Part shown: positions 46,511 to 55,073 of the stretch, in pieces | Layout: the number at the start of each line of letters is the position of its first letter | Position numbering within the stretch: position 1 is the stretch's first letter | Program-made: the position numbers and the translations under genes | Assembly (NCBI RefSeq): GCF_023278185.1 | Contig: NZ_CP066356.1 | Span: forward strand, 5,944,001-6,008,000 | Source: Bradyrhizobium elkanii USDA 76 | GTDB lineage: Bacteria; Pseudomonadota; Alphaproteobacteria; Rhizobiales; Xanthobacteraceae | Length of the DNA stretch: 64,000 nucleotides | Direction: 5' to 3' | The notes under the pieces: generated by a model | The model's database searches: none | Told to the model about the DNA's origin: nothing | The model's input: only the letters and a program-made list of their open reading frames with translations

Positions 46511-47437
46511 TTATTTGCGGACCTTGAGCGCGAAGAGCCCCTGCGGACGCACCATCAGGATGGCGACGATCGTCAGCAGCGTGATCACCTTGGCCATCGA
46601 TCCCGACAGAAAGAATTCCAGCGTCGATTGGGTCTGCGAGATCGAGAAGGCGGAGGCGATGGTGCCGAACAGCGAAGCGGCGCCGCCGAACACGACGACC
46701 AGGAAGGTGTCGACGATGTAGAGCTGGCCGGCGGTCGGTCCGGTCGAGCCGATCATGGTGAAGGCCGAGCCCGCGATGCCGGCGATGCCGCAGCCGAGGC
46801 CAAAGGTGTAGCGATCGACCTTCTCGGTATTGATGCCGACGGCGCCCGCCATCACGCGGTTCTGCACCACGGCGCGCACCTGCTTGCCCCAGCTTGACCA
46901 GAACAGCACATAGGCGACCGCGATCGTGATCAGGATGGTCAATCCCATCACGAACATGCCGTTGATCGGGATCTGAATGGAGTCGGTCGCCTGCCAGGAG
47001 CCCATCATCCATTCCGGCAGTTCGACGCCGACCTCGCGCGCGCCGAAGATCGAGCGATAGGCCTGTTGCAGGATCAGGCTGAGACCCCAGGTCGCCAGCA
47101 GGGTGTCGAGCGGACGCTTGTAGAGATGGCGTATCAGCGCCCACTCGACCAGCATGCCGAGCGCGCCGGAGGCGATGAACGCCAAGATCATTGCGATGAA
47201 GAAGTAGCCGGGGAACAGCCAGGGCGCGACGTGCTGCACGGCGTTCGACGTCATCCAGGTGACGTAGGCGCCGAGGATCATGAACTCGCCATGGGCCATG
47301 TTGATGACGCCCATCTGGCCGAAGATGATGGCGAGTCCCAGCGCCATCAGCACGTAGACGGAGAACAGAATGAGCCCGGCAAATCCCTGCATCGCAAGGA
47401 TGGCGCCGAGATCGCTGATCGAATAGTCGCCGAACAT
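46511..47437 (-). CDS. urtB: Urea/amide ABC transporter permease UrtB (cluster C)
   Basis: 308 aa from the ATG at 47437 (MFGDYSISDLGAILAMQGF). It has QMGVINMAHGEFMILGAYV and RPLDTLLATWGLSLI, plus a periplasmic insert with VELPEWMMGSW. It lies 168 bp after urtA; that gap carries a strong hairpin and a dispersed repeat. Confidence 0.94.
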   Translation of the reverse strand: MFGDYSISDLGAILAMQGFAGLILFSVYVLMALGLAIIFGQMGVINMAHGEFMILGAYVTWMTSNAVQHVAPWLFPGYFFIAMILAFIASGALGMLVEWALIRHLYKRPLDTLLATWGLSLILQQAYRSIFGAREVGVELPEWMMGSWQATDSIQIPINGMFVMGLTILITIAVAYVLFWSSWGKQVRAVVQNRVMAGAVGINTEKVDRYTFGLGCGIAGIAGSAFTMIGSTGPTAGQLYIVDTFLVVVFGGAASLFGTIASAFSISQTQSTLEFFLSGSMAKVITLLTIVAILMVRPQGLFALKVRK

Positions 47438-47488
47438 GATGTCCTCCAGTCCAAGGGGCACGCGCCGCCGGCCAAGCGACGCTCGTTC

Positions 47489-47518
47489 CGTGGCGTGGAC
47501 GATGACGTCCACGCCACG
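47489..47518 (-). repeat. Perfect 13-bp stem, 4-nt loop hairpin between urtA and urtB
   Basis: CGTGGCGTGGACG and CGTCCACGCCACG form a 13-bp GC-rich stem around a four-base loop. It lies inside the transcribed spacer. It probably protects or processes the mRNA so that binding protein exceeds permease. No U-tract follows, so it should not be a full terminator. Confidence 0.7.
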
Positions 47519-47535
47519 ATGCGTTGTGGAGCTTC

Positions 47536-47601
47536 GTAGCCCGGGTGAGCGGCAGCGATACCCGGGGCGATCCCGCATATCGCTCCGCTCATGCGGGCTA
47601 C
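47536..47601. repeat. Dispersed inverted repeat with GTAGCCCG ends
   Basis: GTAGCCCG (47536-47543) pairs with CGGGCTAC (47594-47601); the inside has GGTGAGCGGCAGCGATACCC and CATATCGCTCCGCTCATG. I recognise this form as an abundant intergenic element in Bradyrhizobium. It is inserted between urtA and urtB. Confidence 0.75.
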
Positions 47602-47605
47602 TGGC

Positions 47606-48868
47606 TCACTGATAGCCCTTGGGGAACGGATCCGGCTCGACGAGATCGGCGGTCTCGTAGATCAGCTCATACTGGCCGTCGGCCTTGGCGCGCCCGACGC
47701 GGGTCTTCGACCAGAGGTGATGGTTCTCGTGGATCCGGACGTAACCTTCCGGCGCGCCCTTGAACTCGACGCCAGGGGAAGCCGCCGCGATCTTGTCGAT
47801 GTCGAAGCTCTGCGCCTTCTCCACCGTCAATTTCCACAGCCACGGGCCGAGATAGGCGGCCTGCGTGACGTCGCCGATCACGGTCTTCTCGCCCCACATT
47901 TTCTTGAAGGCGGGCACGAAAGCCTTGTTGTTCGGATTGTCGAGCGACTGGAAGTACTTCATGCAGGCATAAGCGCCGGCGATGTTCTCGCCGCCGATAC
48001 CGTCGATCTCGTCCTCGGTGACCGAGATCGTCAGCAGCGTCTGCTTGGACAGGTCGATGCCGGCCGCCTTGAGCTGCTTGTAGAATGCGACGTTGGAGCC
48101 GCCGACGATGATCGCGTAGATCACGTCCGGCTTGGTCAGCTTGATCTTGTTGATGACCGAATTGAACTGGGTAGAGCCGAGCGGGAAGTATTCCTCGCCG
48201 ACCACCTTGCAGCCTTGCAGATGGTTCTCGATGTGCTTGCGCGCGATCTTGTTCGAGGTGCGCGGCCAGATGTAGTCCGAGCCGAGCAGGTAGAAGCTCT
48301 TGGCGCCCTTGGTCTTGTTGACCCAGTCGAGGCCGGCGATGATCTGCTGCGTCGCCTCCTGGCCGGTGTAGATGACGTTCTTGGACTGCTCAAGGCCTTC
48401 ATAGAAGGTCGGGTAGTACAGCATGCCGTTGTACTGCTCGAACACCGGCAGCACCGCCTTGCGAGAGGCCGAGGTCCAGCAGCCCATCACTGCCGCGCAT
48501 TTGTCGTTGACCAGCAGTTTCTTGGCCTTTTCCGCGAAGGTCGGCCAGTCGCTAGCGCCGTCCTCCTGGATGAACTTGATCTTGCGGCCGAGCACGCCGC
48601 CGGCGGCGTTGATCTGTTCGATCGCGAGCTTCTCGGCCTCGACCGACCCGGTCTCGGAGATCGCCATGGTGCCGGTCACGGAATGCAGGATGCCGACCGT
48701 GACTTCGCTATCAGTGACTGCAAGACCCGTGGCATTGACCGCAGAGGTTGCAGGGACGTCGGCAAATGCCGGACGGCCCAGCATCGACATGGCCGGCAAA
48801 GCGGCCATTCCCATCAAGAGCTTGCGGCGGAGCGGAGACGGCAGTCCTGGTTTTGTATCGTCTGACAT
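47606..48868 (-). CDS. urtA: Urea/short-chain amide binding protein UrtA (cluster C)
   Basis: 420 aa from the ATG at 48868. A basic N-terminus and hydrophobic segment (LRRKLLMGMAALPAMSMLG) followed by AFADVP indicate export. The mature fold has EVTVGILHSVTGTMAISET, GCWTSASRKAVLPVFEQ, YYPTFYEGLEQSKNVIYT and EEYFPLGSTQFNSVI, all UrtA/FmdD-like. It heads operon C. A 168-bp gap separates it from the divergent sensor-kinase gene. Confidence 0.95.
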   Translation of the reverse strand: MSDDTKPGLPSPLRRKLLMGMAALPAMSMLGRPAFADVPATSAVNATGLAVTDSEVTVGILHSVTGTMAISETGSVEAEKLAIEQINAAGGVLGRKIKFIQEDGASDWPTFAEKAKKLLVNDKCAAVMGCWTSASRKAVLPVFEQYNGMLYYPTFYEGLEQSKNVIYTGQEATQQIIAGLDWVNKTKGAKSFYLLGSDYIWPRTSNKIARKHIENHLQGCKVVGEEYFPLGSTQFNSVINKIKLTKPDVIYAIIVGGSNVAFYKQLKAAGIDLSKQTLLTISVTEDEIDGIGGENIAGAYACMKYFQSLDNPNNKAFVPAFKKMWGEKTVIGDVTQAAYLGPWLWKLTVEKAQSFDIDKIAAASPGVEFKGAPEGYVRIHENHHLWSKTRVGRAKADGQYELIYETADLVEPDPFPKGYQ

Positions 48869-48923
48869 GAGCACCCCATTGGTTCGAGAACGCTTATTGA
48901 TGAGGCTAGGATTGCTCACTTTT

Positions 48924-48954
48924 GTGCAGCGCACTGATACGTGAGATCGCGTAT
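48924..48954. promoter_or_regulatory. Dyads upstream of urtA and the sensor kinase (possible activator site)
   Basis: GTGC-AGC-GCAC (48924-48934), GCAC-N6-GTGA (48931-48944) and ATACG-N8-CGTAT (48937-48954) overlap in a 31-bp patch. The GCAC-N6-GTGA arrangement is close to an NtrC half-site pair. It lies about 70 bp upstream of the sigma-54 promoter at 48984, a suitable place for an enhancer-binding activator. This is inference from pattern only. Confidence 0.35.
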
Positions 48955-48983
48955 ACTGCACCGCAAAATAGCGACGTAGGTTT

Positions 48984-49000
48984 TTGGTACGGGATTTGCC
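48984..49000 (+). promoter_or_regulatory. Sigma-54 promoter for the NCS1-kinase gene
   Basis: TTGGTACGGGATTTGCC matches the -24/-12 consensus (TGGCACG-N4-TTGC) with GG (48986-48987) and GC (48998-48999) separated by exactly 10 bp. Transcription would start near 49011. That makes the GTG at 49016 almost leaderless and favours the GTG at 49037. It implies nitrogen (RpoN) control of the sensor. Confidence 0.75.
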
Positions 49001-49036
49001 CGCGATCAGAGCATCGTGGACCAGGAGTTCAAACGA

Positions 49037-52000
49037 GTGGCAGGGCGGCAGCGGATAGACCGCGTCAGGCGCCAATACAATCAATGGGTCGCCAACCAGA
49101 CGCTGGAAGACTACGCGCTGCGCTTCACCGCCAAGAGCGCGCGGCGCTGGTCAGCCGCCCGGGTTGCCAACACCGCGCTCGGGGCGATCTCGTTCCTTGC
49201 GCTGGAGGCGATCGGCGGCACCATCACGCTGAACTACGGCGCAATGAATGCCTCCGCCGCGATCCTGGTCGTCAGCGTCATCATCTTCCTCTGCGGACTG
49301 CCGATCGCCTACCATGCCGCGAAAAGCGGTATCGACATCGATCTGCTCACCCGCGGCGCCGGCTTCGGCTATATCGGCTCGACCATCACGTCGCTGATCT
49401 ACGCCTCCTTCACCTTCATCTTCTTCGCGATCGAGGCCGTGATCCTCGCCAGCGCGCTCGACATGTGCTTCGGCATCCCGCGGCCGATCGGCTATCTGAT
49501 CAGCGCAGTCGTGATCATTCCGCTTGTCATCTACGGCATCACGCTGATCAGCCGCTTCCAGCTCTGGACCCAGCCGCTGTGGATCATCCTGCACATCATG
49601 CCGTTCGCGGCGATCGCCTGGGCCAATCCGCATTCGTTCACCGAGTGGCGCAAATTCGCCGGCGATCACGGCGATCCCGCAGGTAATCTCGATCTGCTGC
49701 TGTTCGGCACCGCGGCCTCCGTCGTGTTTGCGCTGGTGGCGCAGATCGGCGAGCAGGTCGACTTCCTGCGCTTTCTGCCGCGCGACCGCCGCACCTCGCG
49801 CAAGGCCTGGTGGATCGCGCTGCTGAGCGCCGGTCCGGGCTGGATCGTGCTCGGCGCTCTCAAGCTGCTGGCCGGTTCGTTCCTCGCCTTCTTCGCGCTC
49901 AGCCACGGCGTCTCCGCCGAGCACGCCGCCGAGCCCGCCAACATGTACCTCGAGGCGTTCCGCTACGTGCTGTCGCAGCCGGATCTGGCGATGGCGCTGA
50001 CCGGGACATTCGTGATCCTGTCGCAGGTCAAGATCAACGTCACCAACGCCTATGCCGGCTCGATCGCCTGGTCGAATTTCTTCTCCCGCCTCACCCACTC
50101 GCATCCCGGCCGCGTGGTGTGGCTGGTGTTCAACGTCGTCGTCGCGCTGCTGCTGATGGAGATCGGCGTCTACAAGGCGCTGGAGCAGACGCTCGCGCTC
50201 TACTCCAACGTCGCGATCGCCTGGGTCGGCGCGCTGGTGGCCGATCTCGTCATCAACAAGCCGCTCGGCTTGCGGCCGCAGCACATCGAGTTCAAGCGCG
50301 CCCATCTCTGCGATATCAATCCGGTCGGCGTCGGCGCGATGACGATCGCGACCGTGGTCTCGATCAGCGCGTTCTACGGCCTGTTCGGCCCGACCGCGAA
50401 GGCGCTGTCCGCCTTCGTGGCGCTTGCGGTCGCGTTCGTCACGGCTCCCCTGATCGCCTGGGCCACCGACGGCAAGTACTACATCGCGCGCAAGCCGAAG
50501 CGGAGCTGGCAGAACATCGAGTCGATCCAGTGCTGCATCTGCGAGCATGCGTTCGAGCCCGAGGACATGGCTTCCTGCCCCGCTTATGCCGGCCCGATCT
50601 GCTCGCTGTGCTGCTCGCTCGACGCACGTTGCCATGACCTCTGCAAGCCGCATGGCCGGATCGGCGCACAGGTCGCGGACGCGCTGGGCAAGGTGATGCC
50701 GCAGCCGATCAACGCTCGCATCAACTCGCAGCTCGGGCATTACCTCGGCGTGTTCGCGGTCTCGGCCGGCCTCGTGGCGCTGGTGCTCGGCCTGATCTAC
50801 CTGCAGACCACGGCCGCGGTGCATGCCAACGAATTGCTGGCCGACGTGCTCTGGAAGGTGTTTTTTGCGCTGACCCTGATCATCGGCGTCGTCGCCTGGC
50901 TGTTCGTGCTGGCGCAACAGAGCCGGCGCGCCGCGGAAGCGGAAACACGCCGGCAGACCACGCTGCTGATCCAGGAAATCGACGCCCACAAGCGCACCGA
51001 TGCCGAACTGCAGCGCGCCAAGGAGGTCGCGGAGTCAGCCAATCTCGCCAAGAGCCGATACGTCGTGGGCCTCAGTCACGAACTTCGTTCGCCGCTGAAT
51101 GCGATCTCCGGCTACGCGCAGCTATTGGAGCAGGACGACAGCCTCCAGGTGCGGCCGCGCGAGCAGGTGCGCGTCGTCCGCCGCAGCGCCGATCATCTCT
51201 CGGGCCTGATCGACGGCATCCTCGATATCTCCAAGATCGAGGCCGGCCGTCTCTACCTGTCGCGCGACGAGGTTCGGCTGAACGATTTCCTCGAGCAGCT
51301 GGTCGGCATGTTCCGCCTGCAGGCGGCAGCAAAGGGCATCGACTTCGTGTTCAAACGGCCGGCCGTGCTGCCGGTCGTGGTCTATGCCGACGAGAAGCGG
51401 CTGCGGCAGATCCTGATCAACCTGCTGTCGAATGCGATCAAGTTCACGCAATCCGGCCAGGTGCAGTTCGTGGTGCATTACCGCAGCCCGGTCGCCGAGT
51501 TCGAGGTGATCGATACGGGACCCGGCATCCAGCCCGACGATCTCGAGCGGATCTTCGCCCCGTTCGAGCGTGGCGCGCTTGGCGTCACCCAGCCGCAGAC
51601 CGGCACCGGGCTCGGGCTCACCATCAGCCGCCTGCTCGCGGGTGTGATGGGCGGCGACATCAAGGTCCTGAGCACGGTCGGCACCGGCAGCACGTTCCGC
51701 GTCAAGCTGCTGCTGTCGGAGGTCACCAATCCACGCCGCGATGCGCCGGTCGATGCTCCCGTGTACGGCTATCACGGTCCGCGCAAGACCATCCTGATCA
51801 CCGACGACGACCCGACCCACCGCGACCTGTTGCGCGAGATCCTGACGCCGCTCGGCTTCATCCTGCTCAGCGCGCCGGACGGGCCAGGCTGTCTTGCCCT
51901 CGCGCAGCATTGCCGGCCGGACCTGTTCCTGCTCGATATCTCGATGGCGGGCATGGACGGCTGGACGGTCGCCGAAACCTTGCGCGCCGAAGGCCATCAC

Positions 52001-52405
52001 CAGGCACGCATCCTGATGATCTCGGCCAGCGCGCTAGAGGCCCATGGCGCGCCGCTGGCGCAACCGTTCCACGACGGCTACCTGATGAAGCCGATCGACA
52101 TTCCGCGGCTGCTCGAAACCATCCGCCAGTTGCTCAAGATCGAGTGGCAGTATGAGGCCGAGCCGGCCCCGCCTCCGCAATGGAAGCCCGAGAGCGGTTC
52201 GCGGCCGCCGGTGAAATATGTCGAAGAGCTGATCAGCCTCGGCCAGCTCGGCTATGTCAGGGCGATTCAGCTCAAGCTCGACGAGATCGGCAATGAGTGT
52301 CCCGAACATGCCGATTTCGTCGGCCAGATGCGCACGCTGATCGACCGGTTCGATTTCGATCAATATATGGCGACGTTGAAGACATTGCACAGCTATGACC
52401 ATTGA
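49037..52405 (+). CDS. NCS1-permease / hybrid histidine kinase fusion
   Basis: 1122 aa from the GTG at 49037, chosen because AGGAG lies 9-10 nt upstream and the sigma-54 start lies near 49011; a GTG at 49016 would add 7 residues. Residues ~20-490 are an NCS1-type transporter domain (~12 membrane segments). A linker at ~497-540 has nine cysteines (CCIC, SCP, ICSLCC, RCHDLC), perhaps a metal site. Two more membrane helices follow (~555-625). Then come a coiled coil, a HisKA domain with His681 (GLSHELRSPLNAI), an HATPase (NLLSNAIKF, DTGPGIQP, GTGLGLTIS), a receiver with Asp967 (LFLLDISMAGMDGW) and a C-terminal helical tail. It is analogous in design to CbrA (SLC5 permease-kinase) but uses a different transporter family. 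It is divergent from the urt-fmd operon and coupled to a response-regulator gene. Confidence 0.92.
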   Translation: MAGRQRIDRVRRQYNQWVANQTLEDYALRFTAKSARRWSAARVANTALGAISFLALEAIGGTITLNYGAMNASAAILVVSVIIFLCGLPIAYHAAKSGIDIDLLTRGAGFGYIGSTITSLIYASFTFIFFAIEAVILASALDMCFGIPRPIGYLISAVVIIPLVIYGITLISRFQLWTQPLWIILHIMPFAAIAWANPHSFTEWRKFAGDHGDPAGNLDLLLFGTAASVVFALVAQIGEQVDFLRFLPRDRRTSRKAWWIALLSAGPGWIVLGALKLLAGSFLAFFALSHGVSAEHAAEPANMYLEAFRYVLSQPDLAMALTGTFVILSQVKINVTNAYAGSIAWSNFFSRLTHSHPGRVVWLVFNVVVALLLMEIGVYKALEQTLALYSNVAIAWVGALVADLVINKPLGLRPQHIEFKRAHLCDINPVGVGAMTIATVVSISAFYGLFGPTAKALSAFVALAVAFVTAPLIAWATDGKYYIARKPKRSWQNIESIQCCICEHAFEPEDMASCPAYAGPICSLCCSLDARCHDLCKPHGRIGAQVADALGKVMPQPINARINSQLGHYLGVFAVSAGLVALVLGLIYLQTTAAVHANELLADVLWKVFFALTLIIGVVAWLFVLAQQSRRAAEAETRRQTTLLIQEIDAHKRTDAELQRAKEVAESANLAKSRYVVGLSHELRSPLNAISGYAQLLEQDDSLQVRPREQVRVVRRSADHLSGLIDGILDISKIEAGRLYLSRDEVRLNDFLEQLVGMFRLQAAAKGIDFVFKRPAVLPVVVYADEKRLRQILINLLSNAIKFTQSGQVQFVVHYRSPVAEFEVIDTGPGIQPDDLERIFAPFERGALGVTQPQTGTGLGLTISRLLAGVMGGDIKVLSTVGTGSTFRVKLLLSEVTNPRRDAPVDAPVYGYHGPRKTILITDDDPTHRDLLREILTPLGFILLSAPDGPGCLALAQHCRPDLFLLDISMAGMDGWTVAETLRAEGHHQARILMISASALEAHGAPLAQPFHDGYLMKPIDIPRLLETIRQLLKIEWQYEAEPAPPPQWKPESGSRPPVKYVEELISLGQLGYVRAIQLKLDEIGNECPEHADFVGQMRTLIDRFDFDQYMATLKTLHSYDH

Positions 52406-53321
52406 ACAGAAGAAGCGCGACGTTGCGCTCGTCGTCGACGACTCGCCCGAGACGTTGCGCCTGCTGACCGACGCGCTCGACGGCGCCGGCATGACCGTGA
52501 TGGTGGCGCTCGACGGCGCCTCGGCGATGCGCATCGTCGACCAGATCACGCCCGATATCGTGCTGCTCGATGCCGTGATGCCCGGCATGGACGGTTTCGA
52601 GACCTGCCGGCGGCTGAAGCGCGACGCAGGGCTCGACGGCGTGCCGATCATCTTCATGACGGGCCTCGCCGAAACCGAGCACATCGTGCGCGGGCTGGAG
52701 GCCGGCGGCGTCGACTATGTGACGAAGCCGATCGTGGTCGAGGAGATGCTGGCGCGCATCCGGGTCCATCTCGCCAATGCGCGGATGACGCAGAGTGCCC
52801 GCGCGGCGCTCGACGTCTCCGGCCGCTATCTGCTCGCCGTGAACAGCGCCGGCGCGCTGCTGTGGGCGACGCCGCAGGCACAGCGACTGCTGTCGGATAC
52901 GCTCGCCGACGCCGCCGACAATTTCGCGCTGCCGGACCCGATGCCGCAATGGCTCGAGCAGGCGCAGAAGGGCGGCACAGGAAAGAAGACAGCGACCGTG
53001 GCGTCATTCCCCGGCAACGAGCAGCTTCGGCTGCAATATATGGGCAAGCTCGGGCCCGATGAATTCCTATTACGGCTTGCCAAGGACACCAGCGGCGACA
53101 TGCCGGCCGAGTTCTCCAGCGAGCTCGGCCTGACCACCCGCGAGGGCGAGGTGCTGTCCTGGCTCTCCAAGGGCAAGACCAACCGCGACATCGCGCAGAT
53201 CCTCGGCCTCAGCCCGCGCACCGTCGACAAGCACCTCGAGCAGATCTACGCCAAGCTCGGGGTCGAGAACCGCACCGCCGCCGCCGCGATCGCGGTCGAC
53301 GCAAGGCATCGCAAGTCTTGA
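52395..53321 (+). CDS. Response regulator, receiver plus LuxR helix-turn-helix
   Basis: 308 aa, overlapping the kinase gene by 11 bp. The receiver has VVDDS, Asp59 (IVLLDAVMPGMDGFE) and Lys in VTKPI. A middle PAS-like stretch (YLLAVNSAGALLWATPQAQ) leads to a GerE helix-turn-helix (LGLTTREGEVLSWLSKG, TVDKHLEQIYAKLGVENR). It is the obvious partner of the permease-kinase and may control the urt-fmd operon next door (inference). Confidence 0.93.
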   Translation: MTIEQKKRDVALVVDDSPETLRLLTDALDGAGMTVMVALDGASAMRIVDQITPDIVLLDAVMPGMDGFETCRRLKRDAGLDGVPIIFMTGLAETEHIVRGLEAGGVDYVTKPIVVEEMLARIRVHLANARMTQSARAALDVSGRYLLAVNSAGALLWATPQAQRLLSDTLADAADNFALPDPMPQWLEQAQKGGTGKKTATVASFPGNEQLRLQYMGKLGPDEFLLRLAKDTSGDMPAEFSSELGLTTREGEVLSWLSKGKTNRDIAQILGLSPRTVDKHLEQIYAKLGVENRTAAAAIAVDARHRKS

Positions 53322-53374
53322 TCGAACGCACGCTGCGCCCCGCGCACCGAAACGTGCGCAAGGCGCGGGGGACG

Positions 53375-54376
53375 CTACGCACCCACGGTCGGCGAACTGC
53401 CATTCCGATCAGCCGGTGCAGCAGATCCCAGCGACACCTCCTGTTCCGGCGGCCGCGTCTTTCGCCACTGCGCCGGCGTCACGCCCATGTGGCTCTTGAA
53501 GGCGCGCTGAAAGGCGGCCTCCGATTGATACCCGACCATCTCTGCCACGGCGCCGGTCGAAAGCGATGATCCCTTCAATTCGTTCGCCGCAAGCGTCATC
53601 CTGATATCGGTGAGCAGATCGCTGGCCGATCGCCCGAGCTTGTCCTGGAACTGGCGCGCCAGCGTGGCGCGCGACATGTTGCAGAGCCGTGCGAGCTCCG
53701 GCAGCGACCACGCGCGCGCGGGCTCCTTGAACATGGCGGCCACGGCCGGCGCGAGCCTGGGATCACCGGCCAGAGCGAGAAGTCCCCGCGACGTTGCATC
53801 GGTCTCGCTCGCAAGCCGCAGCACAAGCGCGAACATTGCCGTGGACAGCGCATTCAGCATGGCGAGGCCGCCCAGATGATCGTCGGCCGTTTCGCTGCGC
53901 ATCAGCGACACGAGCCCGGCGAGCTGCGCAGCCGTTCCCTTTCCCGCACGCGTGCCGGCATGCACGACAAGACGCGGCGGGAGATAATTGCGCAACAGAC
54001 GGTCGTGTGGGGGTGCAATCGCGAAGTGCCCGCACAACAGGTCAAGCCGTTCGTCCGATCCGAGGTTTTCGCTGATCGTGAAATTCTCCGCCGCCCGGTT
54101 GCGCGCCGGCAGCGGTGTTGCCCCGCTTCCGTCGTGCATCACGTGTCGCGGGTTGCCGGGAAGCAGGAGGATGTCGCCGGGCTTCAGCAGCAACGGCTGT
54201 CCGCCCGCGGCGTCGTCCAGGATCGCCGAGCCGGCAAGCACCGCATGATAGGGGATCTCGTTGGTCACACCCGGTCCCTGCTCGATACGCCAGGGCACGC
54301 TGTAGCTGCAGCGCAGGTCGAGCCGCCCGCGCACCGGCATCATCTCGAACAGCCGGCTGAGCCAATCCATGGCCAA
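53375..54376 (-). CDS. AraC-family transcriptional regulator with N-terminal cupin
   Basis: 333 aa from the ATG at 54376, or 331 from 54370. The N-terminal ~180 residues are a cupin sensor of the AraC_binding_2/Cupin_6 kind (LLLKPGDILLLPGNPRHVMH). The C-terminal ~100 residues are an AraC double helix-turn-helix (SLPELARLCNMSRATLARQF, VGYQSEAAFQRAFKSHMG). It is divergent from an AhpD-like and a DUF417 gene. RclR of E. coli, which senses hypochlorous acid, is of the same class and also sits by a DUF417 gene. Confidence 0.9.
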   Translation of the reverse strand: MAMDWLSRLFEMMPVRGRLDLRCSYSVPWRIEQGPGVTNEIPYHAVLAGSAILDDAAGGQPLLLKPGDILLLPGNPRHVMHDGSGATPLPARNRAAENFTISENLGSDERLDLLCGHFAIAPPHDRLLRNYLPPRLVVHAGTRAGKGTAAQLAGLVSLMRSETADDHLGGLAMLNALSTAMFALVLRLASETDATSRGLLALAGDPRLAPAVAAMFKEPARAWSLPELARLCNMSRATLARQFQDKLGRSASDLLTDIRMTLAANELKGSSLSTGAVAEMVGYQSEAAFQRAFKSHMGVTPAQWRKTRPPEQEVSLGSAAPADRNGSSPTVGA

Positions 54377-54500
54377 TCCCCCTGACGCAGCACATGAGAC
54401 GATCGAGCATATAAACGAGTAAGATGAACATTCAATGTCTCAAACCTCGATCCTATTGTCACTCCGTAATCGTTCACCACCCCGAACAAGGAGTGCCACC

Positions 54501-55037
54501 ATGTCTCGTCTCTCAACCCCCAACCTCGAAGCCGATACCGGCCCGTCCGGCCAGATCTACGCCCAGATCAAGAAGGCGATCGGCGCCGTCCCGAACACCT
54601 ACGCGGCAATTGCGGCCCACGGTCCGGCCGCGCTCAAGTCGATCCTCGCGGCCGATGCCGTGCTGACTGGCGGCAGCCTGCCCCGGCGCGATCTGGAGGT
54701 CGTGAAGCTCGTGATCAGCGCCGCCGGCGGCTGCGACTATTGTGTCGCCGCGCACTCGCATCTCGCCAGGCTCGCCGGCGTGAATGCGGATGTGCTCAAG
54801 CAGATCCGCGACGGCGCGCCGACCGGTGATGCCAAGCGCGATGCGCTCGTGCATTTCGTGCGCAAGCTCGCGCAGTCGAGCGGCACCGTCAGCGACGAGG
54901 ATTTCGCCGCGATCAAGTCCGCCGGCTACAGCGACGCGCAGCTGGTCGAGATCAGCCTGGCGTTTGCGACCACAGTCTTCACCAACGTCTTCAACCGCAT
55001 CAACGACACCGACATCGACTTCCCGGCAGTCGCGTGA
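54501..55037 (+). CDS. Carboxymuconolactone decarboxylase (AhpD-like) family protein
   Basis: 178 aa from the ATG at 54501, with AAGGAG 8 nt upstream. The redox motif is C-x-x-C-x3-H (GGCDYCVAAHSHLA), preceded by the conserved helix RRDLEVVKLVISAA. AhpD-like proteins act as alkylhydroperoxidases or thiol oxidoreductases. It is co-transcribed with the DUF417 gene 36 bp downstream. Confidence 0.92.
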   Translation: MSRLSTPNLEADTGPSGQIYAQIKKAIGAVPNTYAAIAAHGPAALKSILAADAVLTGGSLPRRDLEVVKLVISAAGGCDYCVAAHSHLARLAGVNADVLKQIRDGAPTGDAKRDALVHFVRKLAQSSGTVSDEDFAAIKSAGYSDAQLVEISLAFATTVFTNVFNRINDTDIDFPAVA

Positions 55038-55073
55038 AGCGACCGGGCGATGTCACGCGAAAGGATCACGCCC

